Assembly: GCA_029448655.1 (NCBI GenBank) | Contig: JACCLO010000002.1 | Span: 3,658,001 to 3,722,000, forward strand | Direction of reading: 5' to 3' | DNA: 64,000 bases | Source of the DNA: Wolfiporia cocos | Lineage: Eukaryota; Basidiomycota; Agaricomycetes; Polyporales; Phaeolaceae | Part shown: positions 32,073-45,200 of the stretch, piece by piece | Layout of the letters: every line of letters begins with the position of its first letter | How positions within the stretch are numbered: the stretch's first letter is position 1 | The notes under the pieces: generated by a model | Databases searched by the model: none | Seen by the model: only the letters and a program-made list of their open reading frames with translations | What the model was told of the DNA's origin: nothing | Program-made: the position numbers and the translations under genes

Positions 32073-35000
32073 CTAATGTGTCCCGTTAATAGAAAGTGTG
32101 CCGTTGGTACCCTCCACAATGTGGGCCTCGGCAAGAGCAGTCCGTAAAGCCATCCCCGTCTCGTCGATAAAGTGCAGGAATCGCAGGATTTCCCGGCACA
32201 GTTGCCAGTCCTTCGCGCCTATAGCGCTCTTGAGCAAACGCACAGCGTCTCCATCTACACCATCAGCATCAAGCTGGTCAAGATTGTGCAAAACAAGCAG
32301 GAACGATCCTGCCGTCTTGAGTCGGTTTGAGGCCAAACAGGCCTAACAACAGATATTAGTTTGTCGTCATCAACTGATATTCAGCGCCCACCTCGAAGAG
32401 TGTCTTCGGATTGCCCACTACATCAAATAGCCTCGGCCATCTAGACATCTCGATTTTGCGCGCGCATCCGACCACAACGTCGAGAGCAACATCAAAGTGA
32501 TCCAAGAACTCGACTGTGTCCGAAAGCAGGTTTTCGTGTCGAACCGAGCCGCCGGTAGTATACCCGTCGTTCAGCAGGCTGTAGTCCTCTTCCACGACAC
32601 TATGCAGCATCATTTCCAGAGCATGCGCAAAGAATATGAGATGTTGATAATGCGACGCGAAGAGGATCGCCTCCTTCAACTGCCTGTTCTCGAGATGGAA
32701 TAGTAACAGGTGGTTAAGGAACAGATGAGACTACAGCAAGGCTTGTGAATGTCGAGCTAACAAACACGAGAGATAGCTCACACTGGTCACTTGTCGGAAC
32801 ATGGTAAAAGACAAGCTTGATCTTGTCGCTGCTTCGTATTCAACTCCAATAAAGATACCCTTGTCCATGAGCACCGCTACCATGGGGTCACGTCCTGTTC
32901 CAAGCTGTTTACGAACACAATTCACTTACACAGTGGGTAGAATTCGAGGGGAATATTCACGCTTTCCTTCACGTCACCTCGAATTTCACCGGCGTCGGCG
33001 TCGGTAACGGCAGGTGGTTCAAGGTTGAGTGCGTTGAGCCACAGTCTGATGCCCTTCCCGTCATATCCCCAGAGAGAATTCTCGAGGGTCCCAATGCCTC
33101 GCAGGTGTATCCAGCAGAATTCGATTCGATCTGCGAGAATCTGCATGTCATATTTGACTTCTTCGTCTCCAGACTAGATGTTCAAATGATTAGCGACGTA
33201 ATCGGGAGCAGTGGAATATACTGACCCTCCGTGGTTTCAGCAGGACGAGCTTGCCGCCCACAATCATCAAAACGGTAGCGACCGCAAGGTCTTCTATCGG
33301 GTCGCCAAGCTCTGCGAAATATAACATATTTGCTAATGACTTTGATGATTGTTGGAAAGCACATACGTTTCTGAGCGTTGGGAATCATCCAACTCAACAA
33401 TCGTACCGCACCAGGCGCCGCAATCACGCCATTGAACGATATGCTACCACATAGATGCAGCTTAATCGTATTTGCTGTCGGGACGATCAGATAGTGGTAT
33501 AACGTGTTGTCTGCTGTATAGACAAGTAGAGAGTTGTCAACCAAGGACAGGATGACGACGGGAGAAGACAATATCTCTCGGTGCAACACGTTCTGATTGC
33601 TGAGCTCTAGGTCGCGCGAGTATAGTCGTATCTAGTGTGGCGTAAGTAGAGCCAAGATATTCTCTGGTTGGCACACACCTGGAACGCGCTCGCAACATCC
33701 ACCGCAGCAATCAACACATGGTGAAACCAAAGTAGACCGCCTTTCACAACGAATGCCTGTTCCTGCATATCATCGGCGAAGACCTTCCACCGCCCGGACG
33801 TAGTGCTGTAATGCGCCAAGCCACGCCTACCGGCAACGGCAATGAACCTACCATCCGCGCTGAGCGCTGAATACCGGATTGGCCAGTTGGCAGACAGGTA
33901 AGATTGAGGAATCTGGGAAACGCATCAATGGCATTGAATGGCTCTATCAATCGATGAACAATACCTTGACGTGTTGCCACACGTCTGACTCCGGGTTGAT
34001 CACACTCATGTCAGGCTGGTCGGCACCACGATATACCAGGACGCGGTCGTCCATTTGCAGGAACGCATATTGCGTATTGTCCTATGTCACCGTGTACCAT
34101 AATGAACGTCGTGACCACTTCAGCTGATTGTGGCAATGTCTTTACCGGGGAATGCTGCTCTGTCGTGGCGCTTTTCGCAAATGGAATTACAAAGAGCTGA
34201 CCATCAGCCTCTTCGAACGATCAGTTTTGCATCAAAGTGCTCGCATGTAACTCACTTTGTGGAGGCGAGGACCGAGATAAGACGAAAAGCTCGAAGTTGC
34301 CAGGTGCCCAGAACTAAAGTAGCCATCAGATAGCAGAATTGTAACGTCGGTCAATACACCTTACCAGGTCAATTACGCCATACATGAATACATCCTGATA
34401 TCTTTGGAAAAGCTACCTTCAGTCAGGATACGACGCCGATGCTATCGGACTGACCTATCTTCGTCCACCTCGTATTCAACTCCAAAGCCCCAGGCAAGAC
34501 ACCGACCGCCAACACTCCAAACAGCCCATCCTTTTTCCCAGCCAACAGCGAGGACGTATCCGTCGGAGCTCCACTCCATTGTCCGTACAGGACCTGTCCC
34601 ATCACGCGCATACATGCTCGGAATCTGCAGGACTTCTGTTCGTGGCGATGGAGCCTCATCAGAGGGGAAGTTGGTAAGTTCTACAGTTCCCCTTAAAGCA
34701 GTTGTTTATAAGCTTCTATGATTTATATAAGGTGAACTGACGTACCCGAAAGTGCCGGTGGCAACGAGGGAAAACCGTGCATTTATTGCAACAGTCATTG
34801 CACGTCTTGGTTCTGGATATGGATACTCTCCCGCGTTGAGCTCGTCTGGATCCTGGCGGCGACGCTTCTGCACCCATCGTGGCGGATCAACCTGATGTAT
34901 GCAAGTGCCACGCCAGTGGAACTGACGAGATGACCGCGAGCTTTGGGACGGCGTCCTCCGGCCACTACCACGATACGCATCGTCGTCCGTGCTCGGATTC

Positions 35001-35941
35001 CTTGACTCGCCGCTGTCTTCCTCATCATCGTACAGCTGCACAAAGTATGCCCTGCCATCGGAGGTGATCCACGTCTCGAATCCGGGCTGTTTCGAGTGCA
35101 GAATCTTCGTAACGGAGACTGCAGACCATTTAGCGCGTCGCTCGGTCTATGAAATGAGCCCGATATCGCACCATCCGGGTCCACGAGCCATGGGAACTCT
35201 TCGTCGTTCAGTACCCACGAATCACCCCCGCCTTCAATGCCCGGCCATGGTATACGCTGAACAGATGGAGGGCCCTTAGTCGAGAAAAGGATGTAGTCGT
35301 TACGCGGCGAGACACTGCAGCTGGGTTTACACACGCCCGAGATCGAGCTTACCACCATGTACATACCTCAGAAGAATACCATCTAGTCGTACGACACCTT
35401 CGAGGTGAAGGTGTATACCGTGCAGCGGGAGCGCTTCCCCTGGGCCCGGAAGGAAGTGTCGCTGGGCGCTGGGCGCGAGCAAAAGGGGTTGATATAACAA
35501 TTCCTCTGGTTCAAATTCGACCGTCACGAGTACCAGGTACGACTTGGTGGTCTGATGTACCGTATAGATGGGATGCTTAGCCACCATGGCCTACCTGGGG
35601 ACGCACTCCTTTACCTACCTGTATGACTATCTTCCTCGAATTCGGCGTCCAATGCGCCGACACATTCTCGCCATGCTCGGTGACGGACGTCTGAGTACGC
35701 GACAGATGTGAAAGCACCGCGGAAGGCTACACAGTTCCAAGATGTGAACTCATCGCATCGTGCATTTCGTGGGTCCAGGAAGCGCACGTACACGGACGCG
35801 CCATAGAGTGAGTCCAGTCTTTGTTGCCGTGCAGAACAAGCTCTTGCGCGGACTCTGTGCGACACCGAGGACAGTCTCACCGGCGACTGGGATAGCAGCA
35901 GCAGTCGAAAGCTGTCTAGCGGCGGAGGTAGGGAAGTACAT
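32073..35941 (-). CDS. RIC1: RIC1-like Rab guanine nucleotide exchange subunit
   Basis: RIC1 forms with RGP1 the exchange factor for Ypt6/Rab6 at the Golgi, needed for endosome-to-Golgi retrieval. ATG 35941 gives MYFPTSAARQLS, the family's typical N-terminus, ahead of WD-type beta-propeller sequence (VLGVAQSPRKSLFCTATKTGLTLWRVR). The central part includes SPVVILSLVDNSLLVYTADNTLYHYLIVP, strongly RIC1-like. The C-terminal RIC1 domain includes HFEMMLHSVVEED-type helices around 32600, then WPRLFDVVGNPKTLFE and CLASNRLKTAGSFLLVLHNLDQ, and ends IVEGTNGTLSINGTH. More than a dozen short introns divide the gene. It is one of the less certain models in exon detail but not in identity. Confidence 0.9.
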
Positions 35942-36420
35942 GTCCTCGAGAGCCAACCATTCAACAACGGGACCTCAGAGTGTCGAAGCGAGCAGGCCGT
36001 CTAGTAGCTACCGAGATGACATGGGTGGTCGCAGATGGTGCAGTACTGATTGACACGACTGATTGAGCGGCTGAACCAAGGGGCAACGCTGAAATGCGAT
36101 GGTGGGATGAAAGAAACAAGTACAGGTACCGGTCACATTACAAGCTACACACACGTTCATGGATTCGATGAACTGACGGGGCATGTGCAAACGCGGAGGA
36201 ATGGTATCAGCCAGAAGTTAGGAGTGACTGGGGCTATGCGAATTTGATTGCGATTGGTATGTTAATGGTACAAATACACGGGCATGGGAAGCTACTGCGG
36301 GACGTATCAACCTTACACGACACAACATGACATGATGAGAACAACTGAGAATGTCTGTGACGCAGCAAGTTATAAAATACCGGTATCCTACTATAACAAT
36401 GACAGTGGCGGCCGTCCCGC
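35942..36420. other. Intergenic, RIC1 upstream region
   Basis: This 479-bp gap lies between the RIC1 start and the stop of the PRELI-type gene, both leftward. It presumably holds the RIC1 promoter and PRELI 3' UTR. No other feature seen. Confidence 0.55.
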
Positions 36421-37269
36421 TCACCGTGACTGCACCCAAGACCTTGGATTGAGCCAGGAACCGCGCGTTTTCGTCGTCTCCTGACTTTTGTTTTCTGTAT
36501 CAGTGGCTGGCGGATCTTCTACGCTAGCGGTGCGATGATGAGAGTGCACATAGACATTCGGCGCGCCCATGGTCATGGTCTGCGCTCGTGATTGGCGGAT
36601 GAGGTCCAAGATCATTGAGAATCCTTGTCGAGACTGAGTAGGCGCCTCAGTATGGTCAGCATGCGTAACGTAACTTGGGCACATACGCGCTGTATATTGG
36701 CCTTGAACCGTGCCAAGCCATGGCTCTCGATCTTCTTTGTAAGACCCCACCCGATGCCCGACACAAAACGCGCCTCAGTGTTTTGTAGTGTCCTCCTGGG
36801 TGCGCGTCGGCATGTTGGGCTGGCGGGAGCGAAGTGATAGACAAAGTGCACTCACCCATCATCCGTTTGCTGCAAGGTGATACGCTCCTCGACCCGCATC
36901 ACCTTGACATGGTCGAGGTTTTTTGTCACACACCGCACAACCCTCCCCGCGGGGTCAACCTCACTCTCCTCAATGATCCACGACTCTGCACGGCCAACGA
37001 GACCCTGTGCCCACTTTGGTAACGAGCCGCTCTTCAGGATGAGGCGCGTGGTGATAAGGGAGCCTGAAGGGCTGACGTCGCGCGAGATCACGTCGCACGA
37101 AAGGACATGGGAAGCAAATGGGTTGGGATAACGCATGAAGAATGCATAGGAGACGATAGACCAGGGGTCGCTGTGTGTTCCGTGTCGTTGAGTCTCTACT
37201 GAAGTCAAAGATGGGTGGCGTACGAGCTGCAACTCACTCGTACAAGAAGGCCTGCGAGTAGAACCTCAT
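36421..37269 (-). CDS. PRELI/MSF1-domain protein, UPS1/PRELID1 type
   Basis: Intermembrane-space lipid-transfer protein; UPS1-type members shuttle phosphatidic acid between mitochondrial membranes together with Mdm35 and support cardiolipin synthesis. Exon 1 (32 nt) encodes MRFYSQAFLY and splits the next codon in phase 2. The following exon continues DPWSIVSYAFFMRYPNPFASHVLSCDVISRDV, the standard PRELI N-terminal pattern. Then come LPKWAQGLVGRAESWIIEESEVDP and TKNLDHVKVMRVEERITLQQ. Later exons give EARFVSGIGWGLTKKIESHGLARFKANIQR, which closes the domain. A Ser/Thr-rich C-terminal tail follows, with QGFSMILDLIRQSR. A second PRELI gene in the window has an intron at exactly the same first position. 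The YPNPF...HVLS and RAESW features favour UPS1 over UPS2. Confidence 0.9.
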
Positions 37270-37791
37270 TGTAGCAAGCAATCCCGGTGTAATGTCGCGA
37301 CGGCAGAGCGCAGCAGCTGTGCGGGTGCGTGTGGGGGAGGGTTCAGGGGTGGATAGAGTAAGAGGTCAAGCTATGAATGGATTGTAGCCCAAGCGAACGG
37401 CAGATGACCACTCCTCAAGAAGTCAGGGATGGCGGAAGAGTTCCACTTGCATCCTCCGCGCACGTGATGGCGATCGCAGGAGTCTCCGGCCGCCTGGCTC
37501 TCGTAATCTCAAGGCCTCGCTTCGGCATCGCTCATGAAACACATATTGCAGTGTAAGCAGAATCATCCAGTTGTATCCAGACAGGGCCAGTTCCCACCGA
37601 CGTGTTCGCGAACCGTACATGATGTATTCATGCAGAACCCTCAGGCTGTCTAGAGTTACAAAACGACAGATACATGTGATTAATGTGACACGGATTAGTT
37701 CGATATAGTAGAAGCCACTATTGAGACCATATCCGACAGACCATGTAATGATCCGCCGTACGGCGACCATAAGGATATTCCACACGGTCAA
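37270..37791. other. Intergenic, PRELI (UPS1-type) upstream region
   Basis: This 522-bp gap lies upstream of the UPS1-type gene. An open frame on the - strand at 37423-37791 has some hydrophobic stretches, but no splice partner and no family motif, and runs into the next gene's stop. I treat it as chance. Confidence 0.5.
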
Positions 37792-39315
37792 CTAATACGC
37801 CTCGTCCCGCACATCGTCATTCTCCGACACGAAGACCCGCAACCCATCAAACGCAGGCCGAACCCACAGCGGCAGGCCTTCGCGAATCTCTTCCAGCTTG
37901 TACTCTTCGATCAATGTAAGGTCGGACCTTTTACACTCGTTCCCCGCAGCAGCTTCCCCAATGATGACATAGTCCTCGTGCGGGAGTTCGTGGCTGAATC
38001 CAAGCAGATATGTGCGCTTCGCATTCATCCGTCGAGCCACAGCGATGGACTCAGTGACACTAAGATGGGATGTGTGTGGCAGTAGCCGGAGACAATCGAG
38101 CACAAGCACCGGAGGGACTGTCTCGCTGGACTGAAGCATCGCCCACACATCTTCCGGGATGTGCGAAACATCGGAAATGTAGGTTACCGCGTCCTGGATA
38201 ACGAAGCCGAAACACAGCAATGGATGAATTTGCTTAGTGGGCTCCGTGGGAATGGTTGCGGCAAGTCGGACTGGGGTTCCCGGCACGTCTGGCGTAGAAG
38301 CGTTCGTAGATGCGGGGGACAGCGAATAAGGGGTGATTGACAGATCAAGGGGAGGCGCCGTTGAGAAAATGCGCCCGTGGTGGACTTCATACACGTGCCT
38401 GGTGAGAAACAAGCTCATTCAAATACTAAATGACTTCGGACACACCTGCGAACGGCGTGACTTGTACGCCAGTATCACCAATCTCAAATGGCACCCGATC
38501 CTCAATGATGTGCCACTTGAATTCAGGGACCTTGATGGAGTTGCGGATGTTACGTGAGTGTCGATATCGGGCGAGTTGTCAAATGGACTTACGTCGCCCC
38601 CGCCGGAAGCGAACTCCTTCGATACAAGATATGGAAATGCGCGCTGGACCTCCTTGAATGTTGCCATAGACACATATAGGTCTATGTAAGGTTGTATTGC
38701 GCCGTGCAGCGTCCAACCTATACGTTATTTTACATATTAGCCGGCGTTGCCTCCAATGAGATACGCGCTCACCTCGCAGATCGTCCAAACCATTCATAGC
38801 TAACCAGTTTAGAACAATCAGAATGGAAGGGGAGTACGTACATGTCAAATTGAATGCTCACCATCAGCATGTCCGTGCGTGATGAGGACAGCGTCTATGC
38901 GACGTAGACCATACTTCGGGAACCACTCGACAGCGGCTGGCTGGAAGCTCTTGCCCACATCGACAACAATTGTCCTGTTGTGCAAGGTGTGAGATCACCA
39001 GAGTGAGTGTACATGCTACATTTGACGTACACATCCTGTCCATCCTTCCCGCGGGTTCGGAAAACTGCAGAAGTGTTACGCTGAACAAATCACGTTGAGC
39101 CCGACAATTCGGTAGTGTGTCATATTGCACTAACGTACTCTGATGTTCTTTTTCCCCTCCGGAGTGAGGGTCGATAGGCATGTGCGGCAGGGTTTTGCAC
39201 CAGGGGGTGCAGTGAGGCAGTCTACATGAGGGATGCTGGACGACGTCCCCGTCCCAAGAAAGATGAGTTCCACAGGTGCAGAAATGCTCGGCAGGCGGAA
39301 GTCTAGTGAGCCCAT
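37792..39315 (-). CDS. Metallo-beta-lactamase-fold hydrolase (PhnP-like)
   Basis: Member of the MBL-fold group related to phosphoribosyl cyclic phosphodiesterase PhnP; the fungal substrate is not established. ATG 39315 starts [33 protein letters not shown], with the strand-1 LGTGTS motif, followed by [12 protein letters not shown]. Then [11 protein letters not shown] leads to [39 protein letters not shown] short exon then gives [10 protein letters not shown], so the metal site reads [15 protein letters not shown], typical of this subfamily, which has Ala/Met where other MBL proteins have His. [17 protein letters not shown] and a second His cluster near VHH follow. The last exon has [23 protein letters not shown] (metal Asp), [16 protein letters not shown] and [13 protein letters not shown]. 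About six introns. Confidence 0.87.
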
Positions 39316-39843
39316 GATATCTACGCGTTTAAGCAAGGGCAAGGGACAGTGACTCGAGCAGGGCACGAATAGGCGTCGCACAGCGATTTATGTGCTCAGA
39401 CTGAGACAAAAGAGACGTGGAGCAGTCTATTAATCAAGAGCTAGGGTGTGTTTATATACAAGACGGCAGACGTAAAATCGGACAGAGGACCAAGGCATCA
39501 TGGAGAAAGTCACGTAGTTTGGGTTAGCGGCGTTCGCTCAGCGCCGTTAGGCGCTCGGAGCGCCCTCCTATTCTCCGCCCCACGTGGGTTGGTCAGTTGC
39601 CGTCTTGATCGTGACCGCATCCCTGCATCTCCGGGCGTCGATTCGGCGTCATGAACAGCATTGCATAGGATTCTACAATATCACCTTCAAATTTGCCACA
39701 GGCACCTGCACGGTGCACGGCAACGGGGGTGGTGGCGCACAGCTACAAAATAGCACACCGATAGCTAGTCTTACACGTGAGAACATATACTGCGTTCATG
39801 ATGCAGTGCAAGTGGCACAGTTCTTCCCAGACCACATCTCATA
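39316..39843. other. Intergenic
   Basis: This 528-bp gap sits between the MBL hydrolase start and the DRG1 stop. A GC-rich inverted motif (GGCGCTC/GAGCGCC type) occurs near 39548-39575. Small rightward open frames are not supported. Confidence 0.55.
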
Positions 39844-41908
39844 TCACTTCGTAAATACTGCGGAAGAACATGAGCCATCTCCGCTTATTGCTGGCTAGAG
39901 CTGAGACATACTTGACACGACATCGTCATCTTGCACCAAGTGTGTCAGTCCGACCTTCTGAGCATGAGGACTGAATTTTGAAGATTTTCCCTGTGTCATA
40001 TCAACACTTTGATCAGTTCACGATCCGTAGAATAGCTCACCCTGTGGCGCTATCAGCATGCACGCAAAAATCATACACACCGCAGCGCTGGAACTTACCA
40101 GACTAGCGCGTATCTGAAATTGGTGGCCAACGAACGGTGAATGCCATTGCAGACGTCCTGGTGGCCAATGTCCGATCACCGGTCTCGGGCAACTAAGGGC
40201 AACAAATGCAATCATTGGACTAACCTCGATGTCGGCACCCTTGCGAAGACAAATCGGGTCCGTCAGGTCCGGGTGGGCGCCGCGCTTCTTGGTGTACACC
40301 TTTACTAAACCGAGTTCCTCCCACATGCGCTCGATCAAGTAATCAAGACTAATGCGGGATTCGGGTAATAGCATGAGCGTCAGATGTGGCACCTGATGGA
40401 ATCCGGGACGCTCACTTCAGATTCATCTCGCAGCTAATGACTACAGTGTGGTCCTCATGCGCGAGCTTGTCCATTTGCTCAAGGCTGATAGCGTCAACCT
40501 TGTTGTAAACATCTGAATACGCGATGGGTCAGCCAGCGGCTAGAGATGATTAGCCGATTGCTCACATAGGCAGGGTATGTATTTTCGGGTTCCTGGGTAC
40601 TGACGTCAGCTGGGATAGTTGAGCTGGATAAAAAACTTGCCAATTAAGACATCGATGAATTCATCGGTTGTGATCTGACCCCATATGTCAGCCGGAAGAG
40701 AGGGTTAGGGTATCACGAAGCCAACTGACATCCTCACGAATCATCACATCACAGTTGTGCAGCTTATCTATCCTAAGATTAATTCGTGCATCGCGTTACC
40801 ACCAGAGGCACATCACTCACAACTTGCTAGAATTGTCCGAATTGTCCGCTCGTCAGTCTTGGTGAGCTTCACTGTAGTATTGAGCTAACTTTGTGAGACA
40901 TTGCGTCAATACTTTAACTTTATAGAACCATACTGTGATCTGGAGTGCGTAAAGGCTAGCTATCAGTCGCGATGGCCGGCAATCCAGGTGCTGTACGTAC
41001 GCCACCCGTCGTTTTTCGCTTGAAGACTACATCCGGTTTCTTCTTGTTGAGACGGATTCCGACTGCATCCAACTCGATTTCCAGGAGTCGACGTTGTTCT
41101 TCGGACTTTGTCGCATCGAGCATGATCAAAATAAGATCAGCAGTCTTCGCAGTTGAGACAACTTGTCGCCCTCGACCCCGACCCTGGCTAGCACCTTCCA
41201 CGATTCCCGGCAAATCGAGCAATTGGATACGTGCTCCCTGATATTCGATGACACCGGGAATAGCCTGGGAGAATTACCATCCTCGTTAAGGATAAATTGC
41301 TTGCAAACGGAACTGGATGAACTTGCGGTCAGGGTGGTGAACTCGTATGCTGCAGATTCCGACACTGTATGAGTGCATTTGCTCAACAAGGTTGACTGAT
41401 CGAATGGTTATTTCCTGCAAGCATACATATTCAAGGACATATACCTTTCCCACTGAAGGGAAGCCAATGAGTGCTACACGAGCATCGCCTGATTTCTGGA
41501 CATCGAAGCCCGTGCCGGCACCGCCTGACTTAGTAGCAGGCTCGAGTAGCTGAGCGCGGTAGCGGGCCAACTTCGCCTTCAGCAAACCCAAGTGGTACTC
41601 TGTGGCCTACTATGCGACGCATTATCAACTTTAAGTTGGGGGTGAGTTGCCGCCATTAGAGCTCGCCTTATTTTTCTGGGCTGCGCCAGAGAAGTAGTTA
41701 ATACGCCGGGGCATGTAGGGAGCGAACTGTACTGACTCCTGGCCATCTCCTCTACCAGAATTTGAACATACGCTCTGTCAGATCTACTATATCGGAAGCG
41801 TACGATACTCAACATACCCTCAATCTCCTTGATCTTTGTACAACAGCACGTACATCTCAACATCCACTAGAATAGCCAGTATCTCCGCACCTTTTCTACG
41901 ATACCCAT
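39844..41908 (-). CDS. RBG1: DRG1/Rbg1 translation-associated GTPase
   Basis: Developmentally regulated GTP-binding protein; the family works with a DFRP1/Tma46 partner on translating ribosomes. ATG 41908 begins MGIVEK, joined to [38 protein letters not shown], almost the universal DRG N-terminus. G1 is GFPSVGKSTLL, G3 is [21 protein letters not shown], and G4 is YNKVDAIS. The C-terminal TGS domain shows [27 protein letters not shown] and DVCHGIHRSL. A last small exon gives VVSIFTK and the stop at 39844. The gene is cut into more than ten exons. Notable are a 14-nt exon (41667-41680), its upstream donor GTCAGT, and a downstream GC-AG intron (41607-41666). The splicing is supported by exact recovery of ARTQKNKATEY. 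Confidence 0.93.
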
Positions 41909-42255
41909 CTTGAATGTCCTGAATGTAACAGTCTTGCCGATTATTCGATCTTGTGTAAAATTCGAAGCAACTCTGATGACCCAGGTAGTCACTGTGGACG
42001 GTGATGAAGTAGCCTCTAGATTCCAGATGAGTGGGATGCGGAGAGGCCGCGGGAATGACCTCGCTTATTTACGATTTTCTAATAATCGTTGTACGATACT
42101 CTACTTTGAAGTCTGAAGATTAAGGCTGAGGTTGAACGTTGAAGGATAATAAGACCAACGTAAAGCCGAGTATTGTCCCTGACGCAACCGCTCATGACTG
42201 TCTTTGCCTTCGAACCAGTGCACACTGCACACTCTGGTGCCCATCATCTATCTTC
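41909..42255. promoter_or_regulatory. Divergent promoter, DRG1 (-) and MAPKKK (+)
   Basis: This 347-bp region is shared by two diverging genes. It is AT-rich with no clear TATA box in the usual position for either gene. An in-frame upstream ATG at 42139 could extend the kinase N-terminus by 39 residues. Confidence 0.45.
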
Positions 42256-45200
42256 ATGAAGCGACATACTCCGACTTTATACACGCATCCGGAGCACGAC
42301 ACTGATGATGAACATGATGGCAGTTGGTCCTCGACACGGGCGTCGCAGGGCTCCGCCATGGGTTCCCTCAACTCGAAGCGTTCGAAAGCGCGGCAGCGGA
42401 ACACTTTTTCCCCAGGTCCCATCCTCCCTCTAACGCAGCAGGCTTCGACATCTACCGCACGACCAGCATACCCCAATATTTACAACCAGTTCGTGCGGCG
42501 GTATAGGTCAGGACCTGGCATTGATGACGATCCGCGCAATGATCCAGAAAGCCACTATTATCAACGAGGGCTTGGCCAGCTGTTGGACGCGGGGGACAGT
42601 GACGACGAGGATAGAGGCATTGTCGGCGGATCAAGTGGCGACGCAGACCGATTATCTTCCCTCATGCTCGATACCGAGCCTATCGAGCCGGAGACATTGG
42701 AGGACAGAGAACGGCTAGAGTGGCAGACGATGCTCGCTTCTGTGCTTGCAGGTGATGTCCTTAAGGCAGAAAATACGCGCATTGCGGTCGCTCTCAACAC
42801 GTCCTTGGAAGAAGAGAACAATTTACGCTCGAATCTGTGGCTGGGGGTTCGCGCTAAGGTCCATGGAAGATCTATGGAGGAGGAGCGAAAGAGGTTGGAG
42901 GAGCGCAGATTGCGCACGGTCGACACTGTCATCAAAGAGATACTCACTTTCCGGGTTGACAACCTCCCGCAGGGCTCCGAGGAGTCCCCCGCGACGCACG
43001 CGTTGCGGCAAGTCAATGCTCTGCTTCACCGGCTGGACGTTGCCTACTCGCTGTACCCGAGTCTGCGAGCGTTCTACTCAGACAATCCCACCGCGGCGGA
43101 AGAAACGTTCCAGCACCGTTGTGATACCCTGAACACCTGGTCTACCGTCCTTACTTCCCTCCGCCAACTCATTGCCGTCATGCGCAGATGGACAGGCAGC
43201 GAGAACCTGGACGTAACTAAGCCGACCTCAACGCCCTCGACGCCTTTCCCGCCCAGAAACGGTCACGGCGAGGCCGCGCATGGAACGACGTTTGTAGACC
43301 GCCTTTTGAAGGAAGAGTCTATCCAGAGACAATTCGAGAAGGGTTCTATGACTACCATCCATGCTCTTGTTGGTACCTCGCGCGATGCCCACGTCAATCT
43401 AGCGCCGATGTTCAGAGAGATGAATCTTCCTTCATTTGAACAGGAGCTTGTTCCTCTCGTTTCGTTCTTGACGAACCTCGCGCAGGCTGTCCTGCGTGTG
43501 CGCTTTGACTACGCGCAAAAGCTGAAGAACCCGGACGTTCTGATCATTGACCAGATGACAGAGGACTTGAAGGTGAAGATTGGGTTTGCATGTACGCTGA
43601 AGCGGCAATACGAGGATTTTCTACTGCCTGATCCTGGCGGGAACTGGAAACTCCCACCATGTATCAGTGAAGATTACGACTCGGTGATCTTGGAGGCTTT
43701 GACCTTCTTCTTCAAGCTCATTCATTGGAAGCTGAAGAGTGGTGCCAAAGGCATCTACTTTAAGGAGACAGACGTGATCGAAGCTCAATGGGCGACGTTC
43801 AACGATGTAAGCCTCACTGTGCCCGGCGGTGCATCGTTAGTGGCCGAACAGCTCTGGTACGTAGTACGGTGCATGTAATCATTTTCGCTGAGCTGATCCT
43901 GCACACCATAGCGCTCTCACAAACAAATTGATGGTCCGCGTTACGAACTACTTCGAAACTCAAATTAAGATCCCAGTAGAAGATGCGTCTGTTGCCAAGT
44001 CAAAGCACGCGAATATAAACGGAGCCTCTACTTTCCAGGCGCACATGAAGATGAATGCATCAGTGGGTAAAAATATGTCCAGCGAGCAACGCATCAGCTG
44101 GTACGGCAAAATTTTGGACGGAGTCAAGCAGCGTTATCGAAAGCTGCAACGTCTTGCACGGTAGGGATCATGGTATGCTTTACTTGCAATGGTTACTCAC
44201 GGCGTTGTTACCAGTGTGCTCACCCAACGATTCAGCAATTCTGCTGAGTATGATCTGGAAGACATGCCAATGGAAGTGTTCATATCCTTGCTGGTTGAAA
44301 CAGACCATTTCCTCGTCTATACTCAGACGTTTGAAGGAGACGGCACATACATCGTAGCGTCGCATACATTGCGAGATCGACCCAAGGTGATCACCAGAAT
44401 CCTCTCACAAGCGTTTCAAGTCAACGAACTCGACGATGGAAGCTGGTTAATTGATGGAGGGGACAACGACCAAGAGGAAGAAGAGGAACCAGCATATCTC
44501 CTCGTCCTTTCTCCGCGCACGGGATTTGTCTGGAATGGGCTCGTCTACATGCTACACATTCCCAGATTCGATCTCGACTTGAAGGACAACCGAGTTCGGC
44601 TAATTGCGGACGGTCCTCAACATCGTCTCGCCATCGCCAAGGAACGCTTCGCAGAACTGTTCTTGCCCATTGACGAGGAGGGCGAGCCCGTCGAGCCCCC
44701 TATCCCACAGTTGGCATGTCTCACCGAGCAGCAGGCCCATTTACCACTGGTCAATAAGGAATTGCGGAAAATTAGCCGTGCTACAAATAAATTGGCGGAG
44801 TCGATCGTAGAGTCGGCGCACTTCGTGCGTAAGGCGCTGAACGGCGCAACTGGCTACCAAGAGCTGCTGGAGAATTGGTATGGGTTCGCTTCCGAGCATG
44901 GACAGCATGTGCAGAAGCACATGGATCGTTCCACAATGCTCAAGTTCAACCGATTGCTAATCAAATTGGCGATATCCTGGGTCTCTTTCATTTGCGATGA
45001 TTGTGATCCCAACGATCGGAAGACTTTCCGATGGGCAGTCACAGCGCTCGAGTTCACGCTACATCGAACAAGACGTAACAACATCCTCCAGCTGCCTGAT
45101 GATCAATTCGAGATGTTGCGGCAGAAGGTTGCCTCTTGTATGACGCTATTGATTAGCCACTTCGACATCTTGGGAGCGCGATCAACTTTGGAAGCCAAAC

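Noticed and set aside
37423..37791. Leftward ORF of 122 residues with hydrophobic stretches
   Set aside because: It has no splice partners, no family motif, and is bounded by the MBL gene stop. It is most likely chance.
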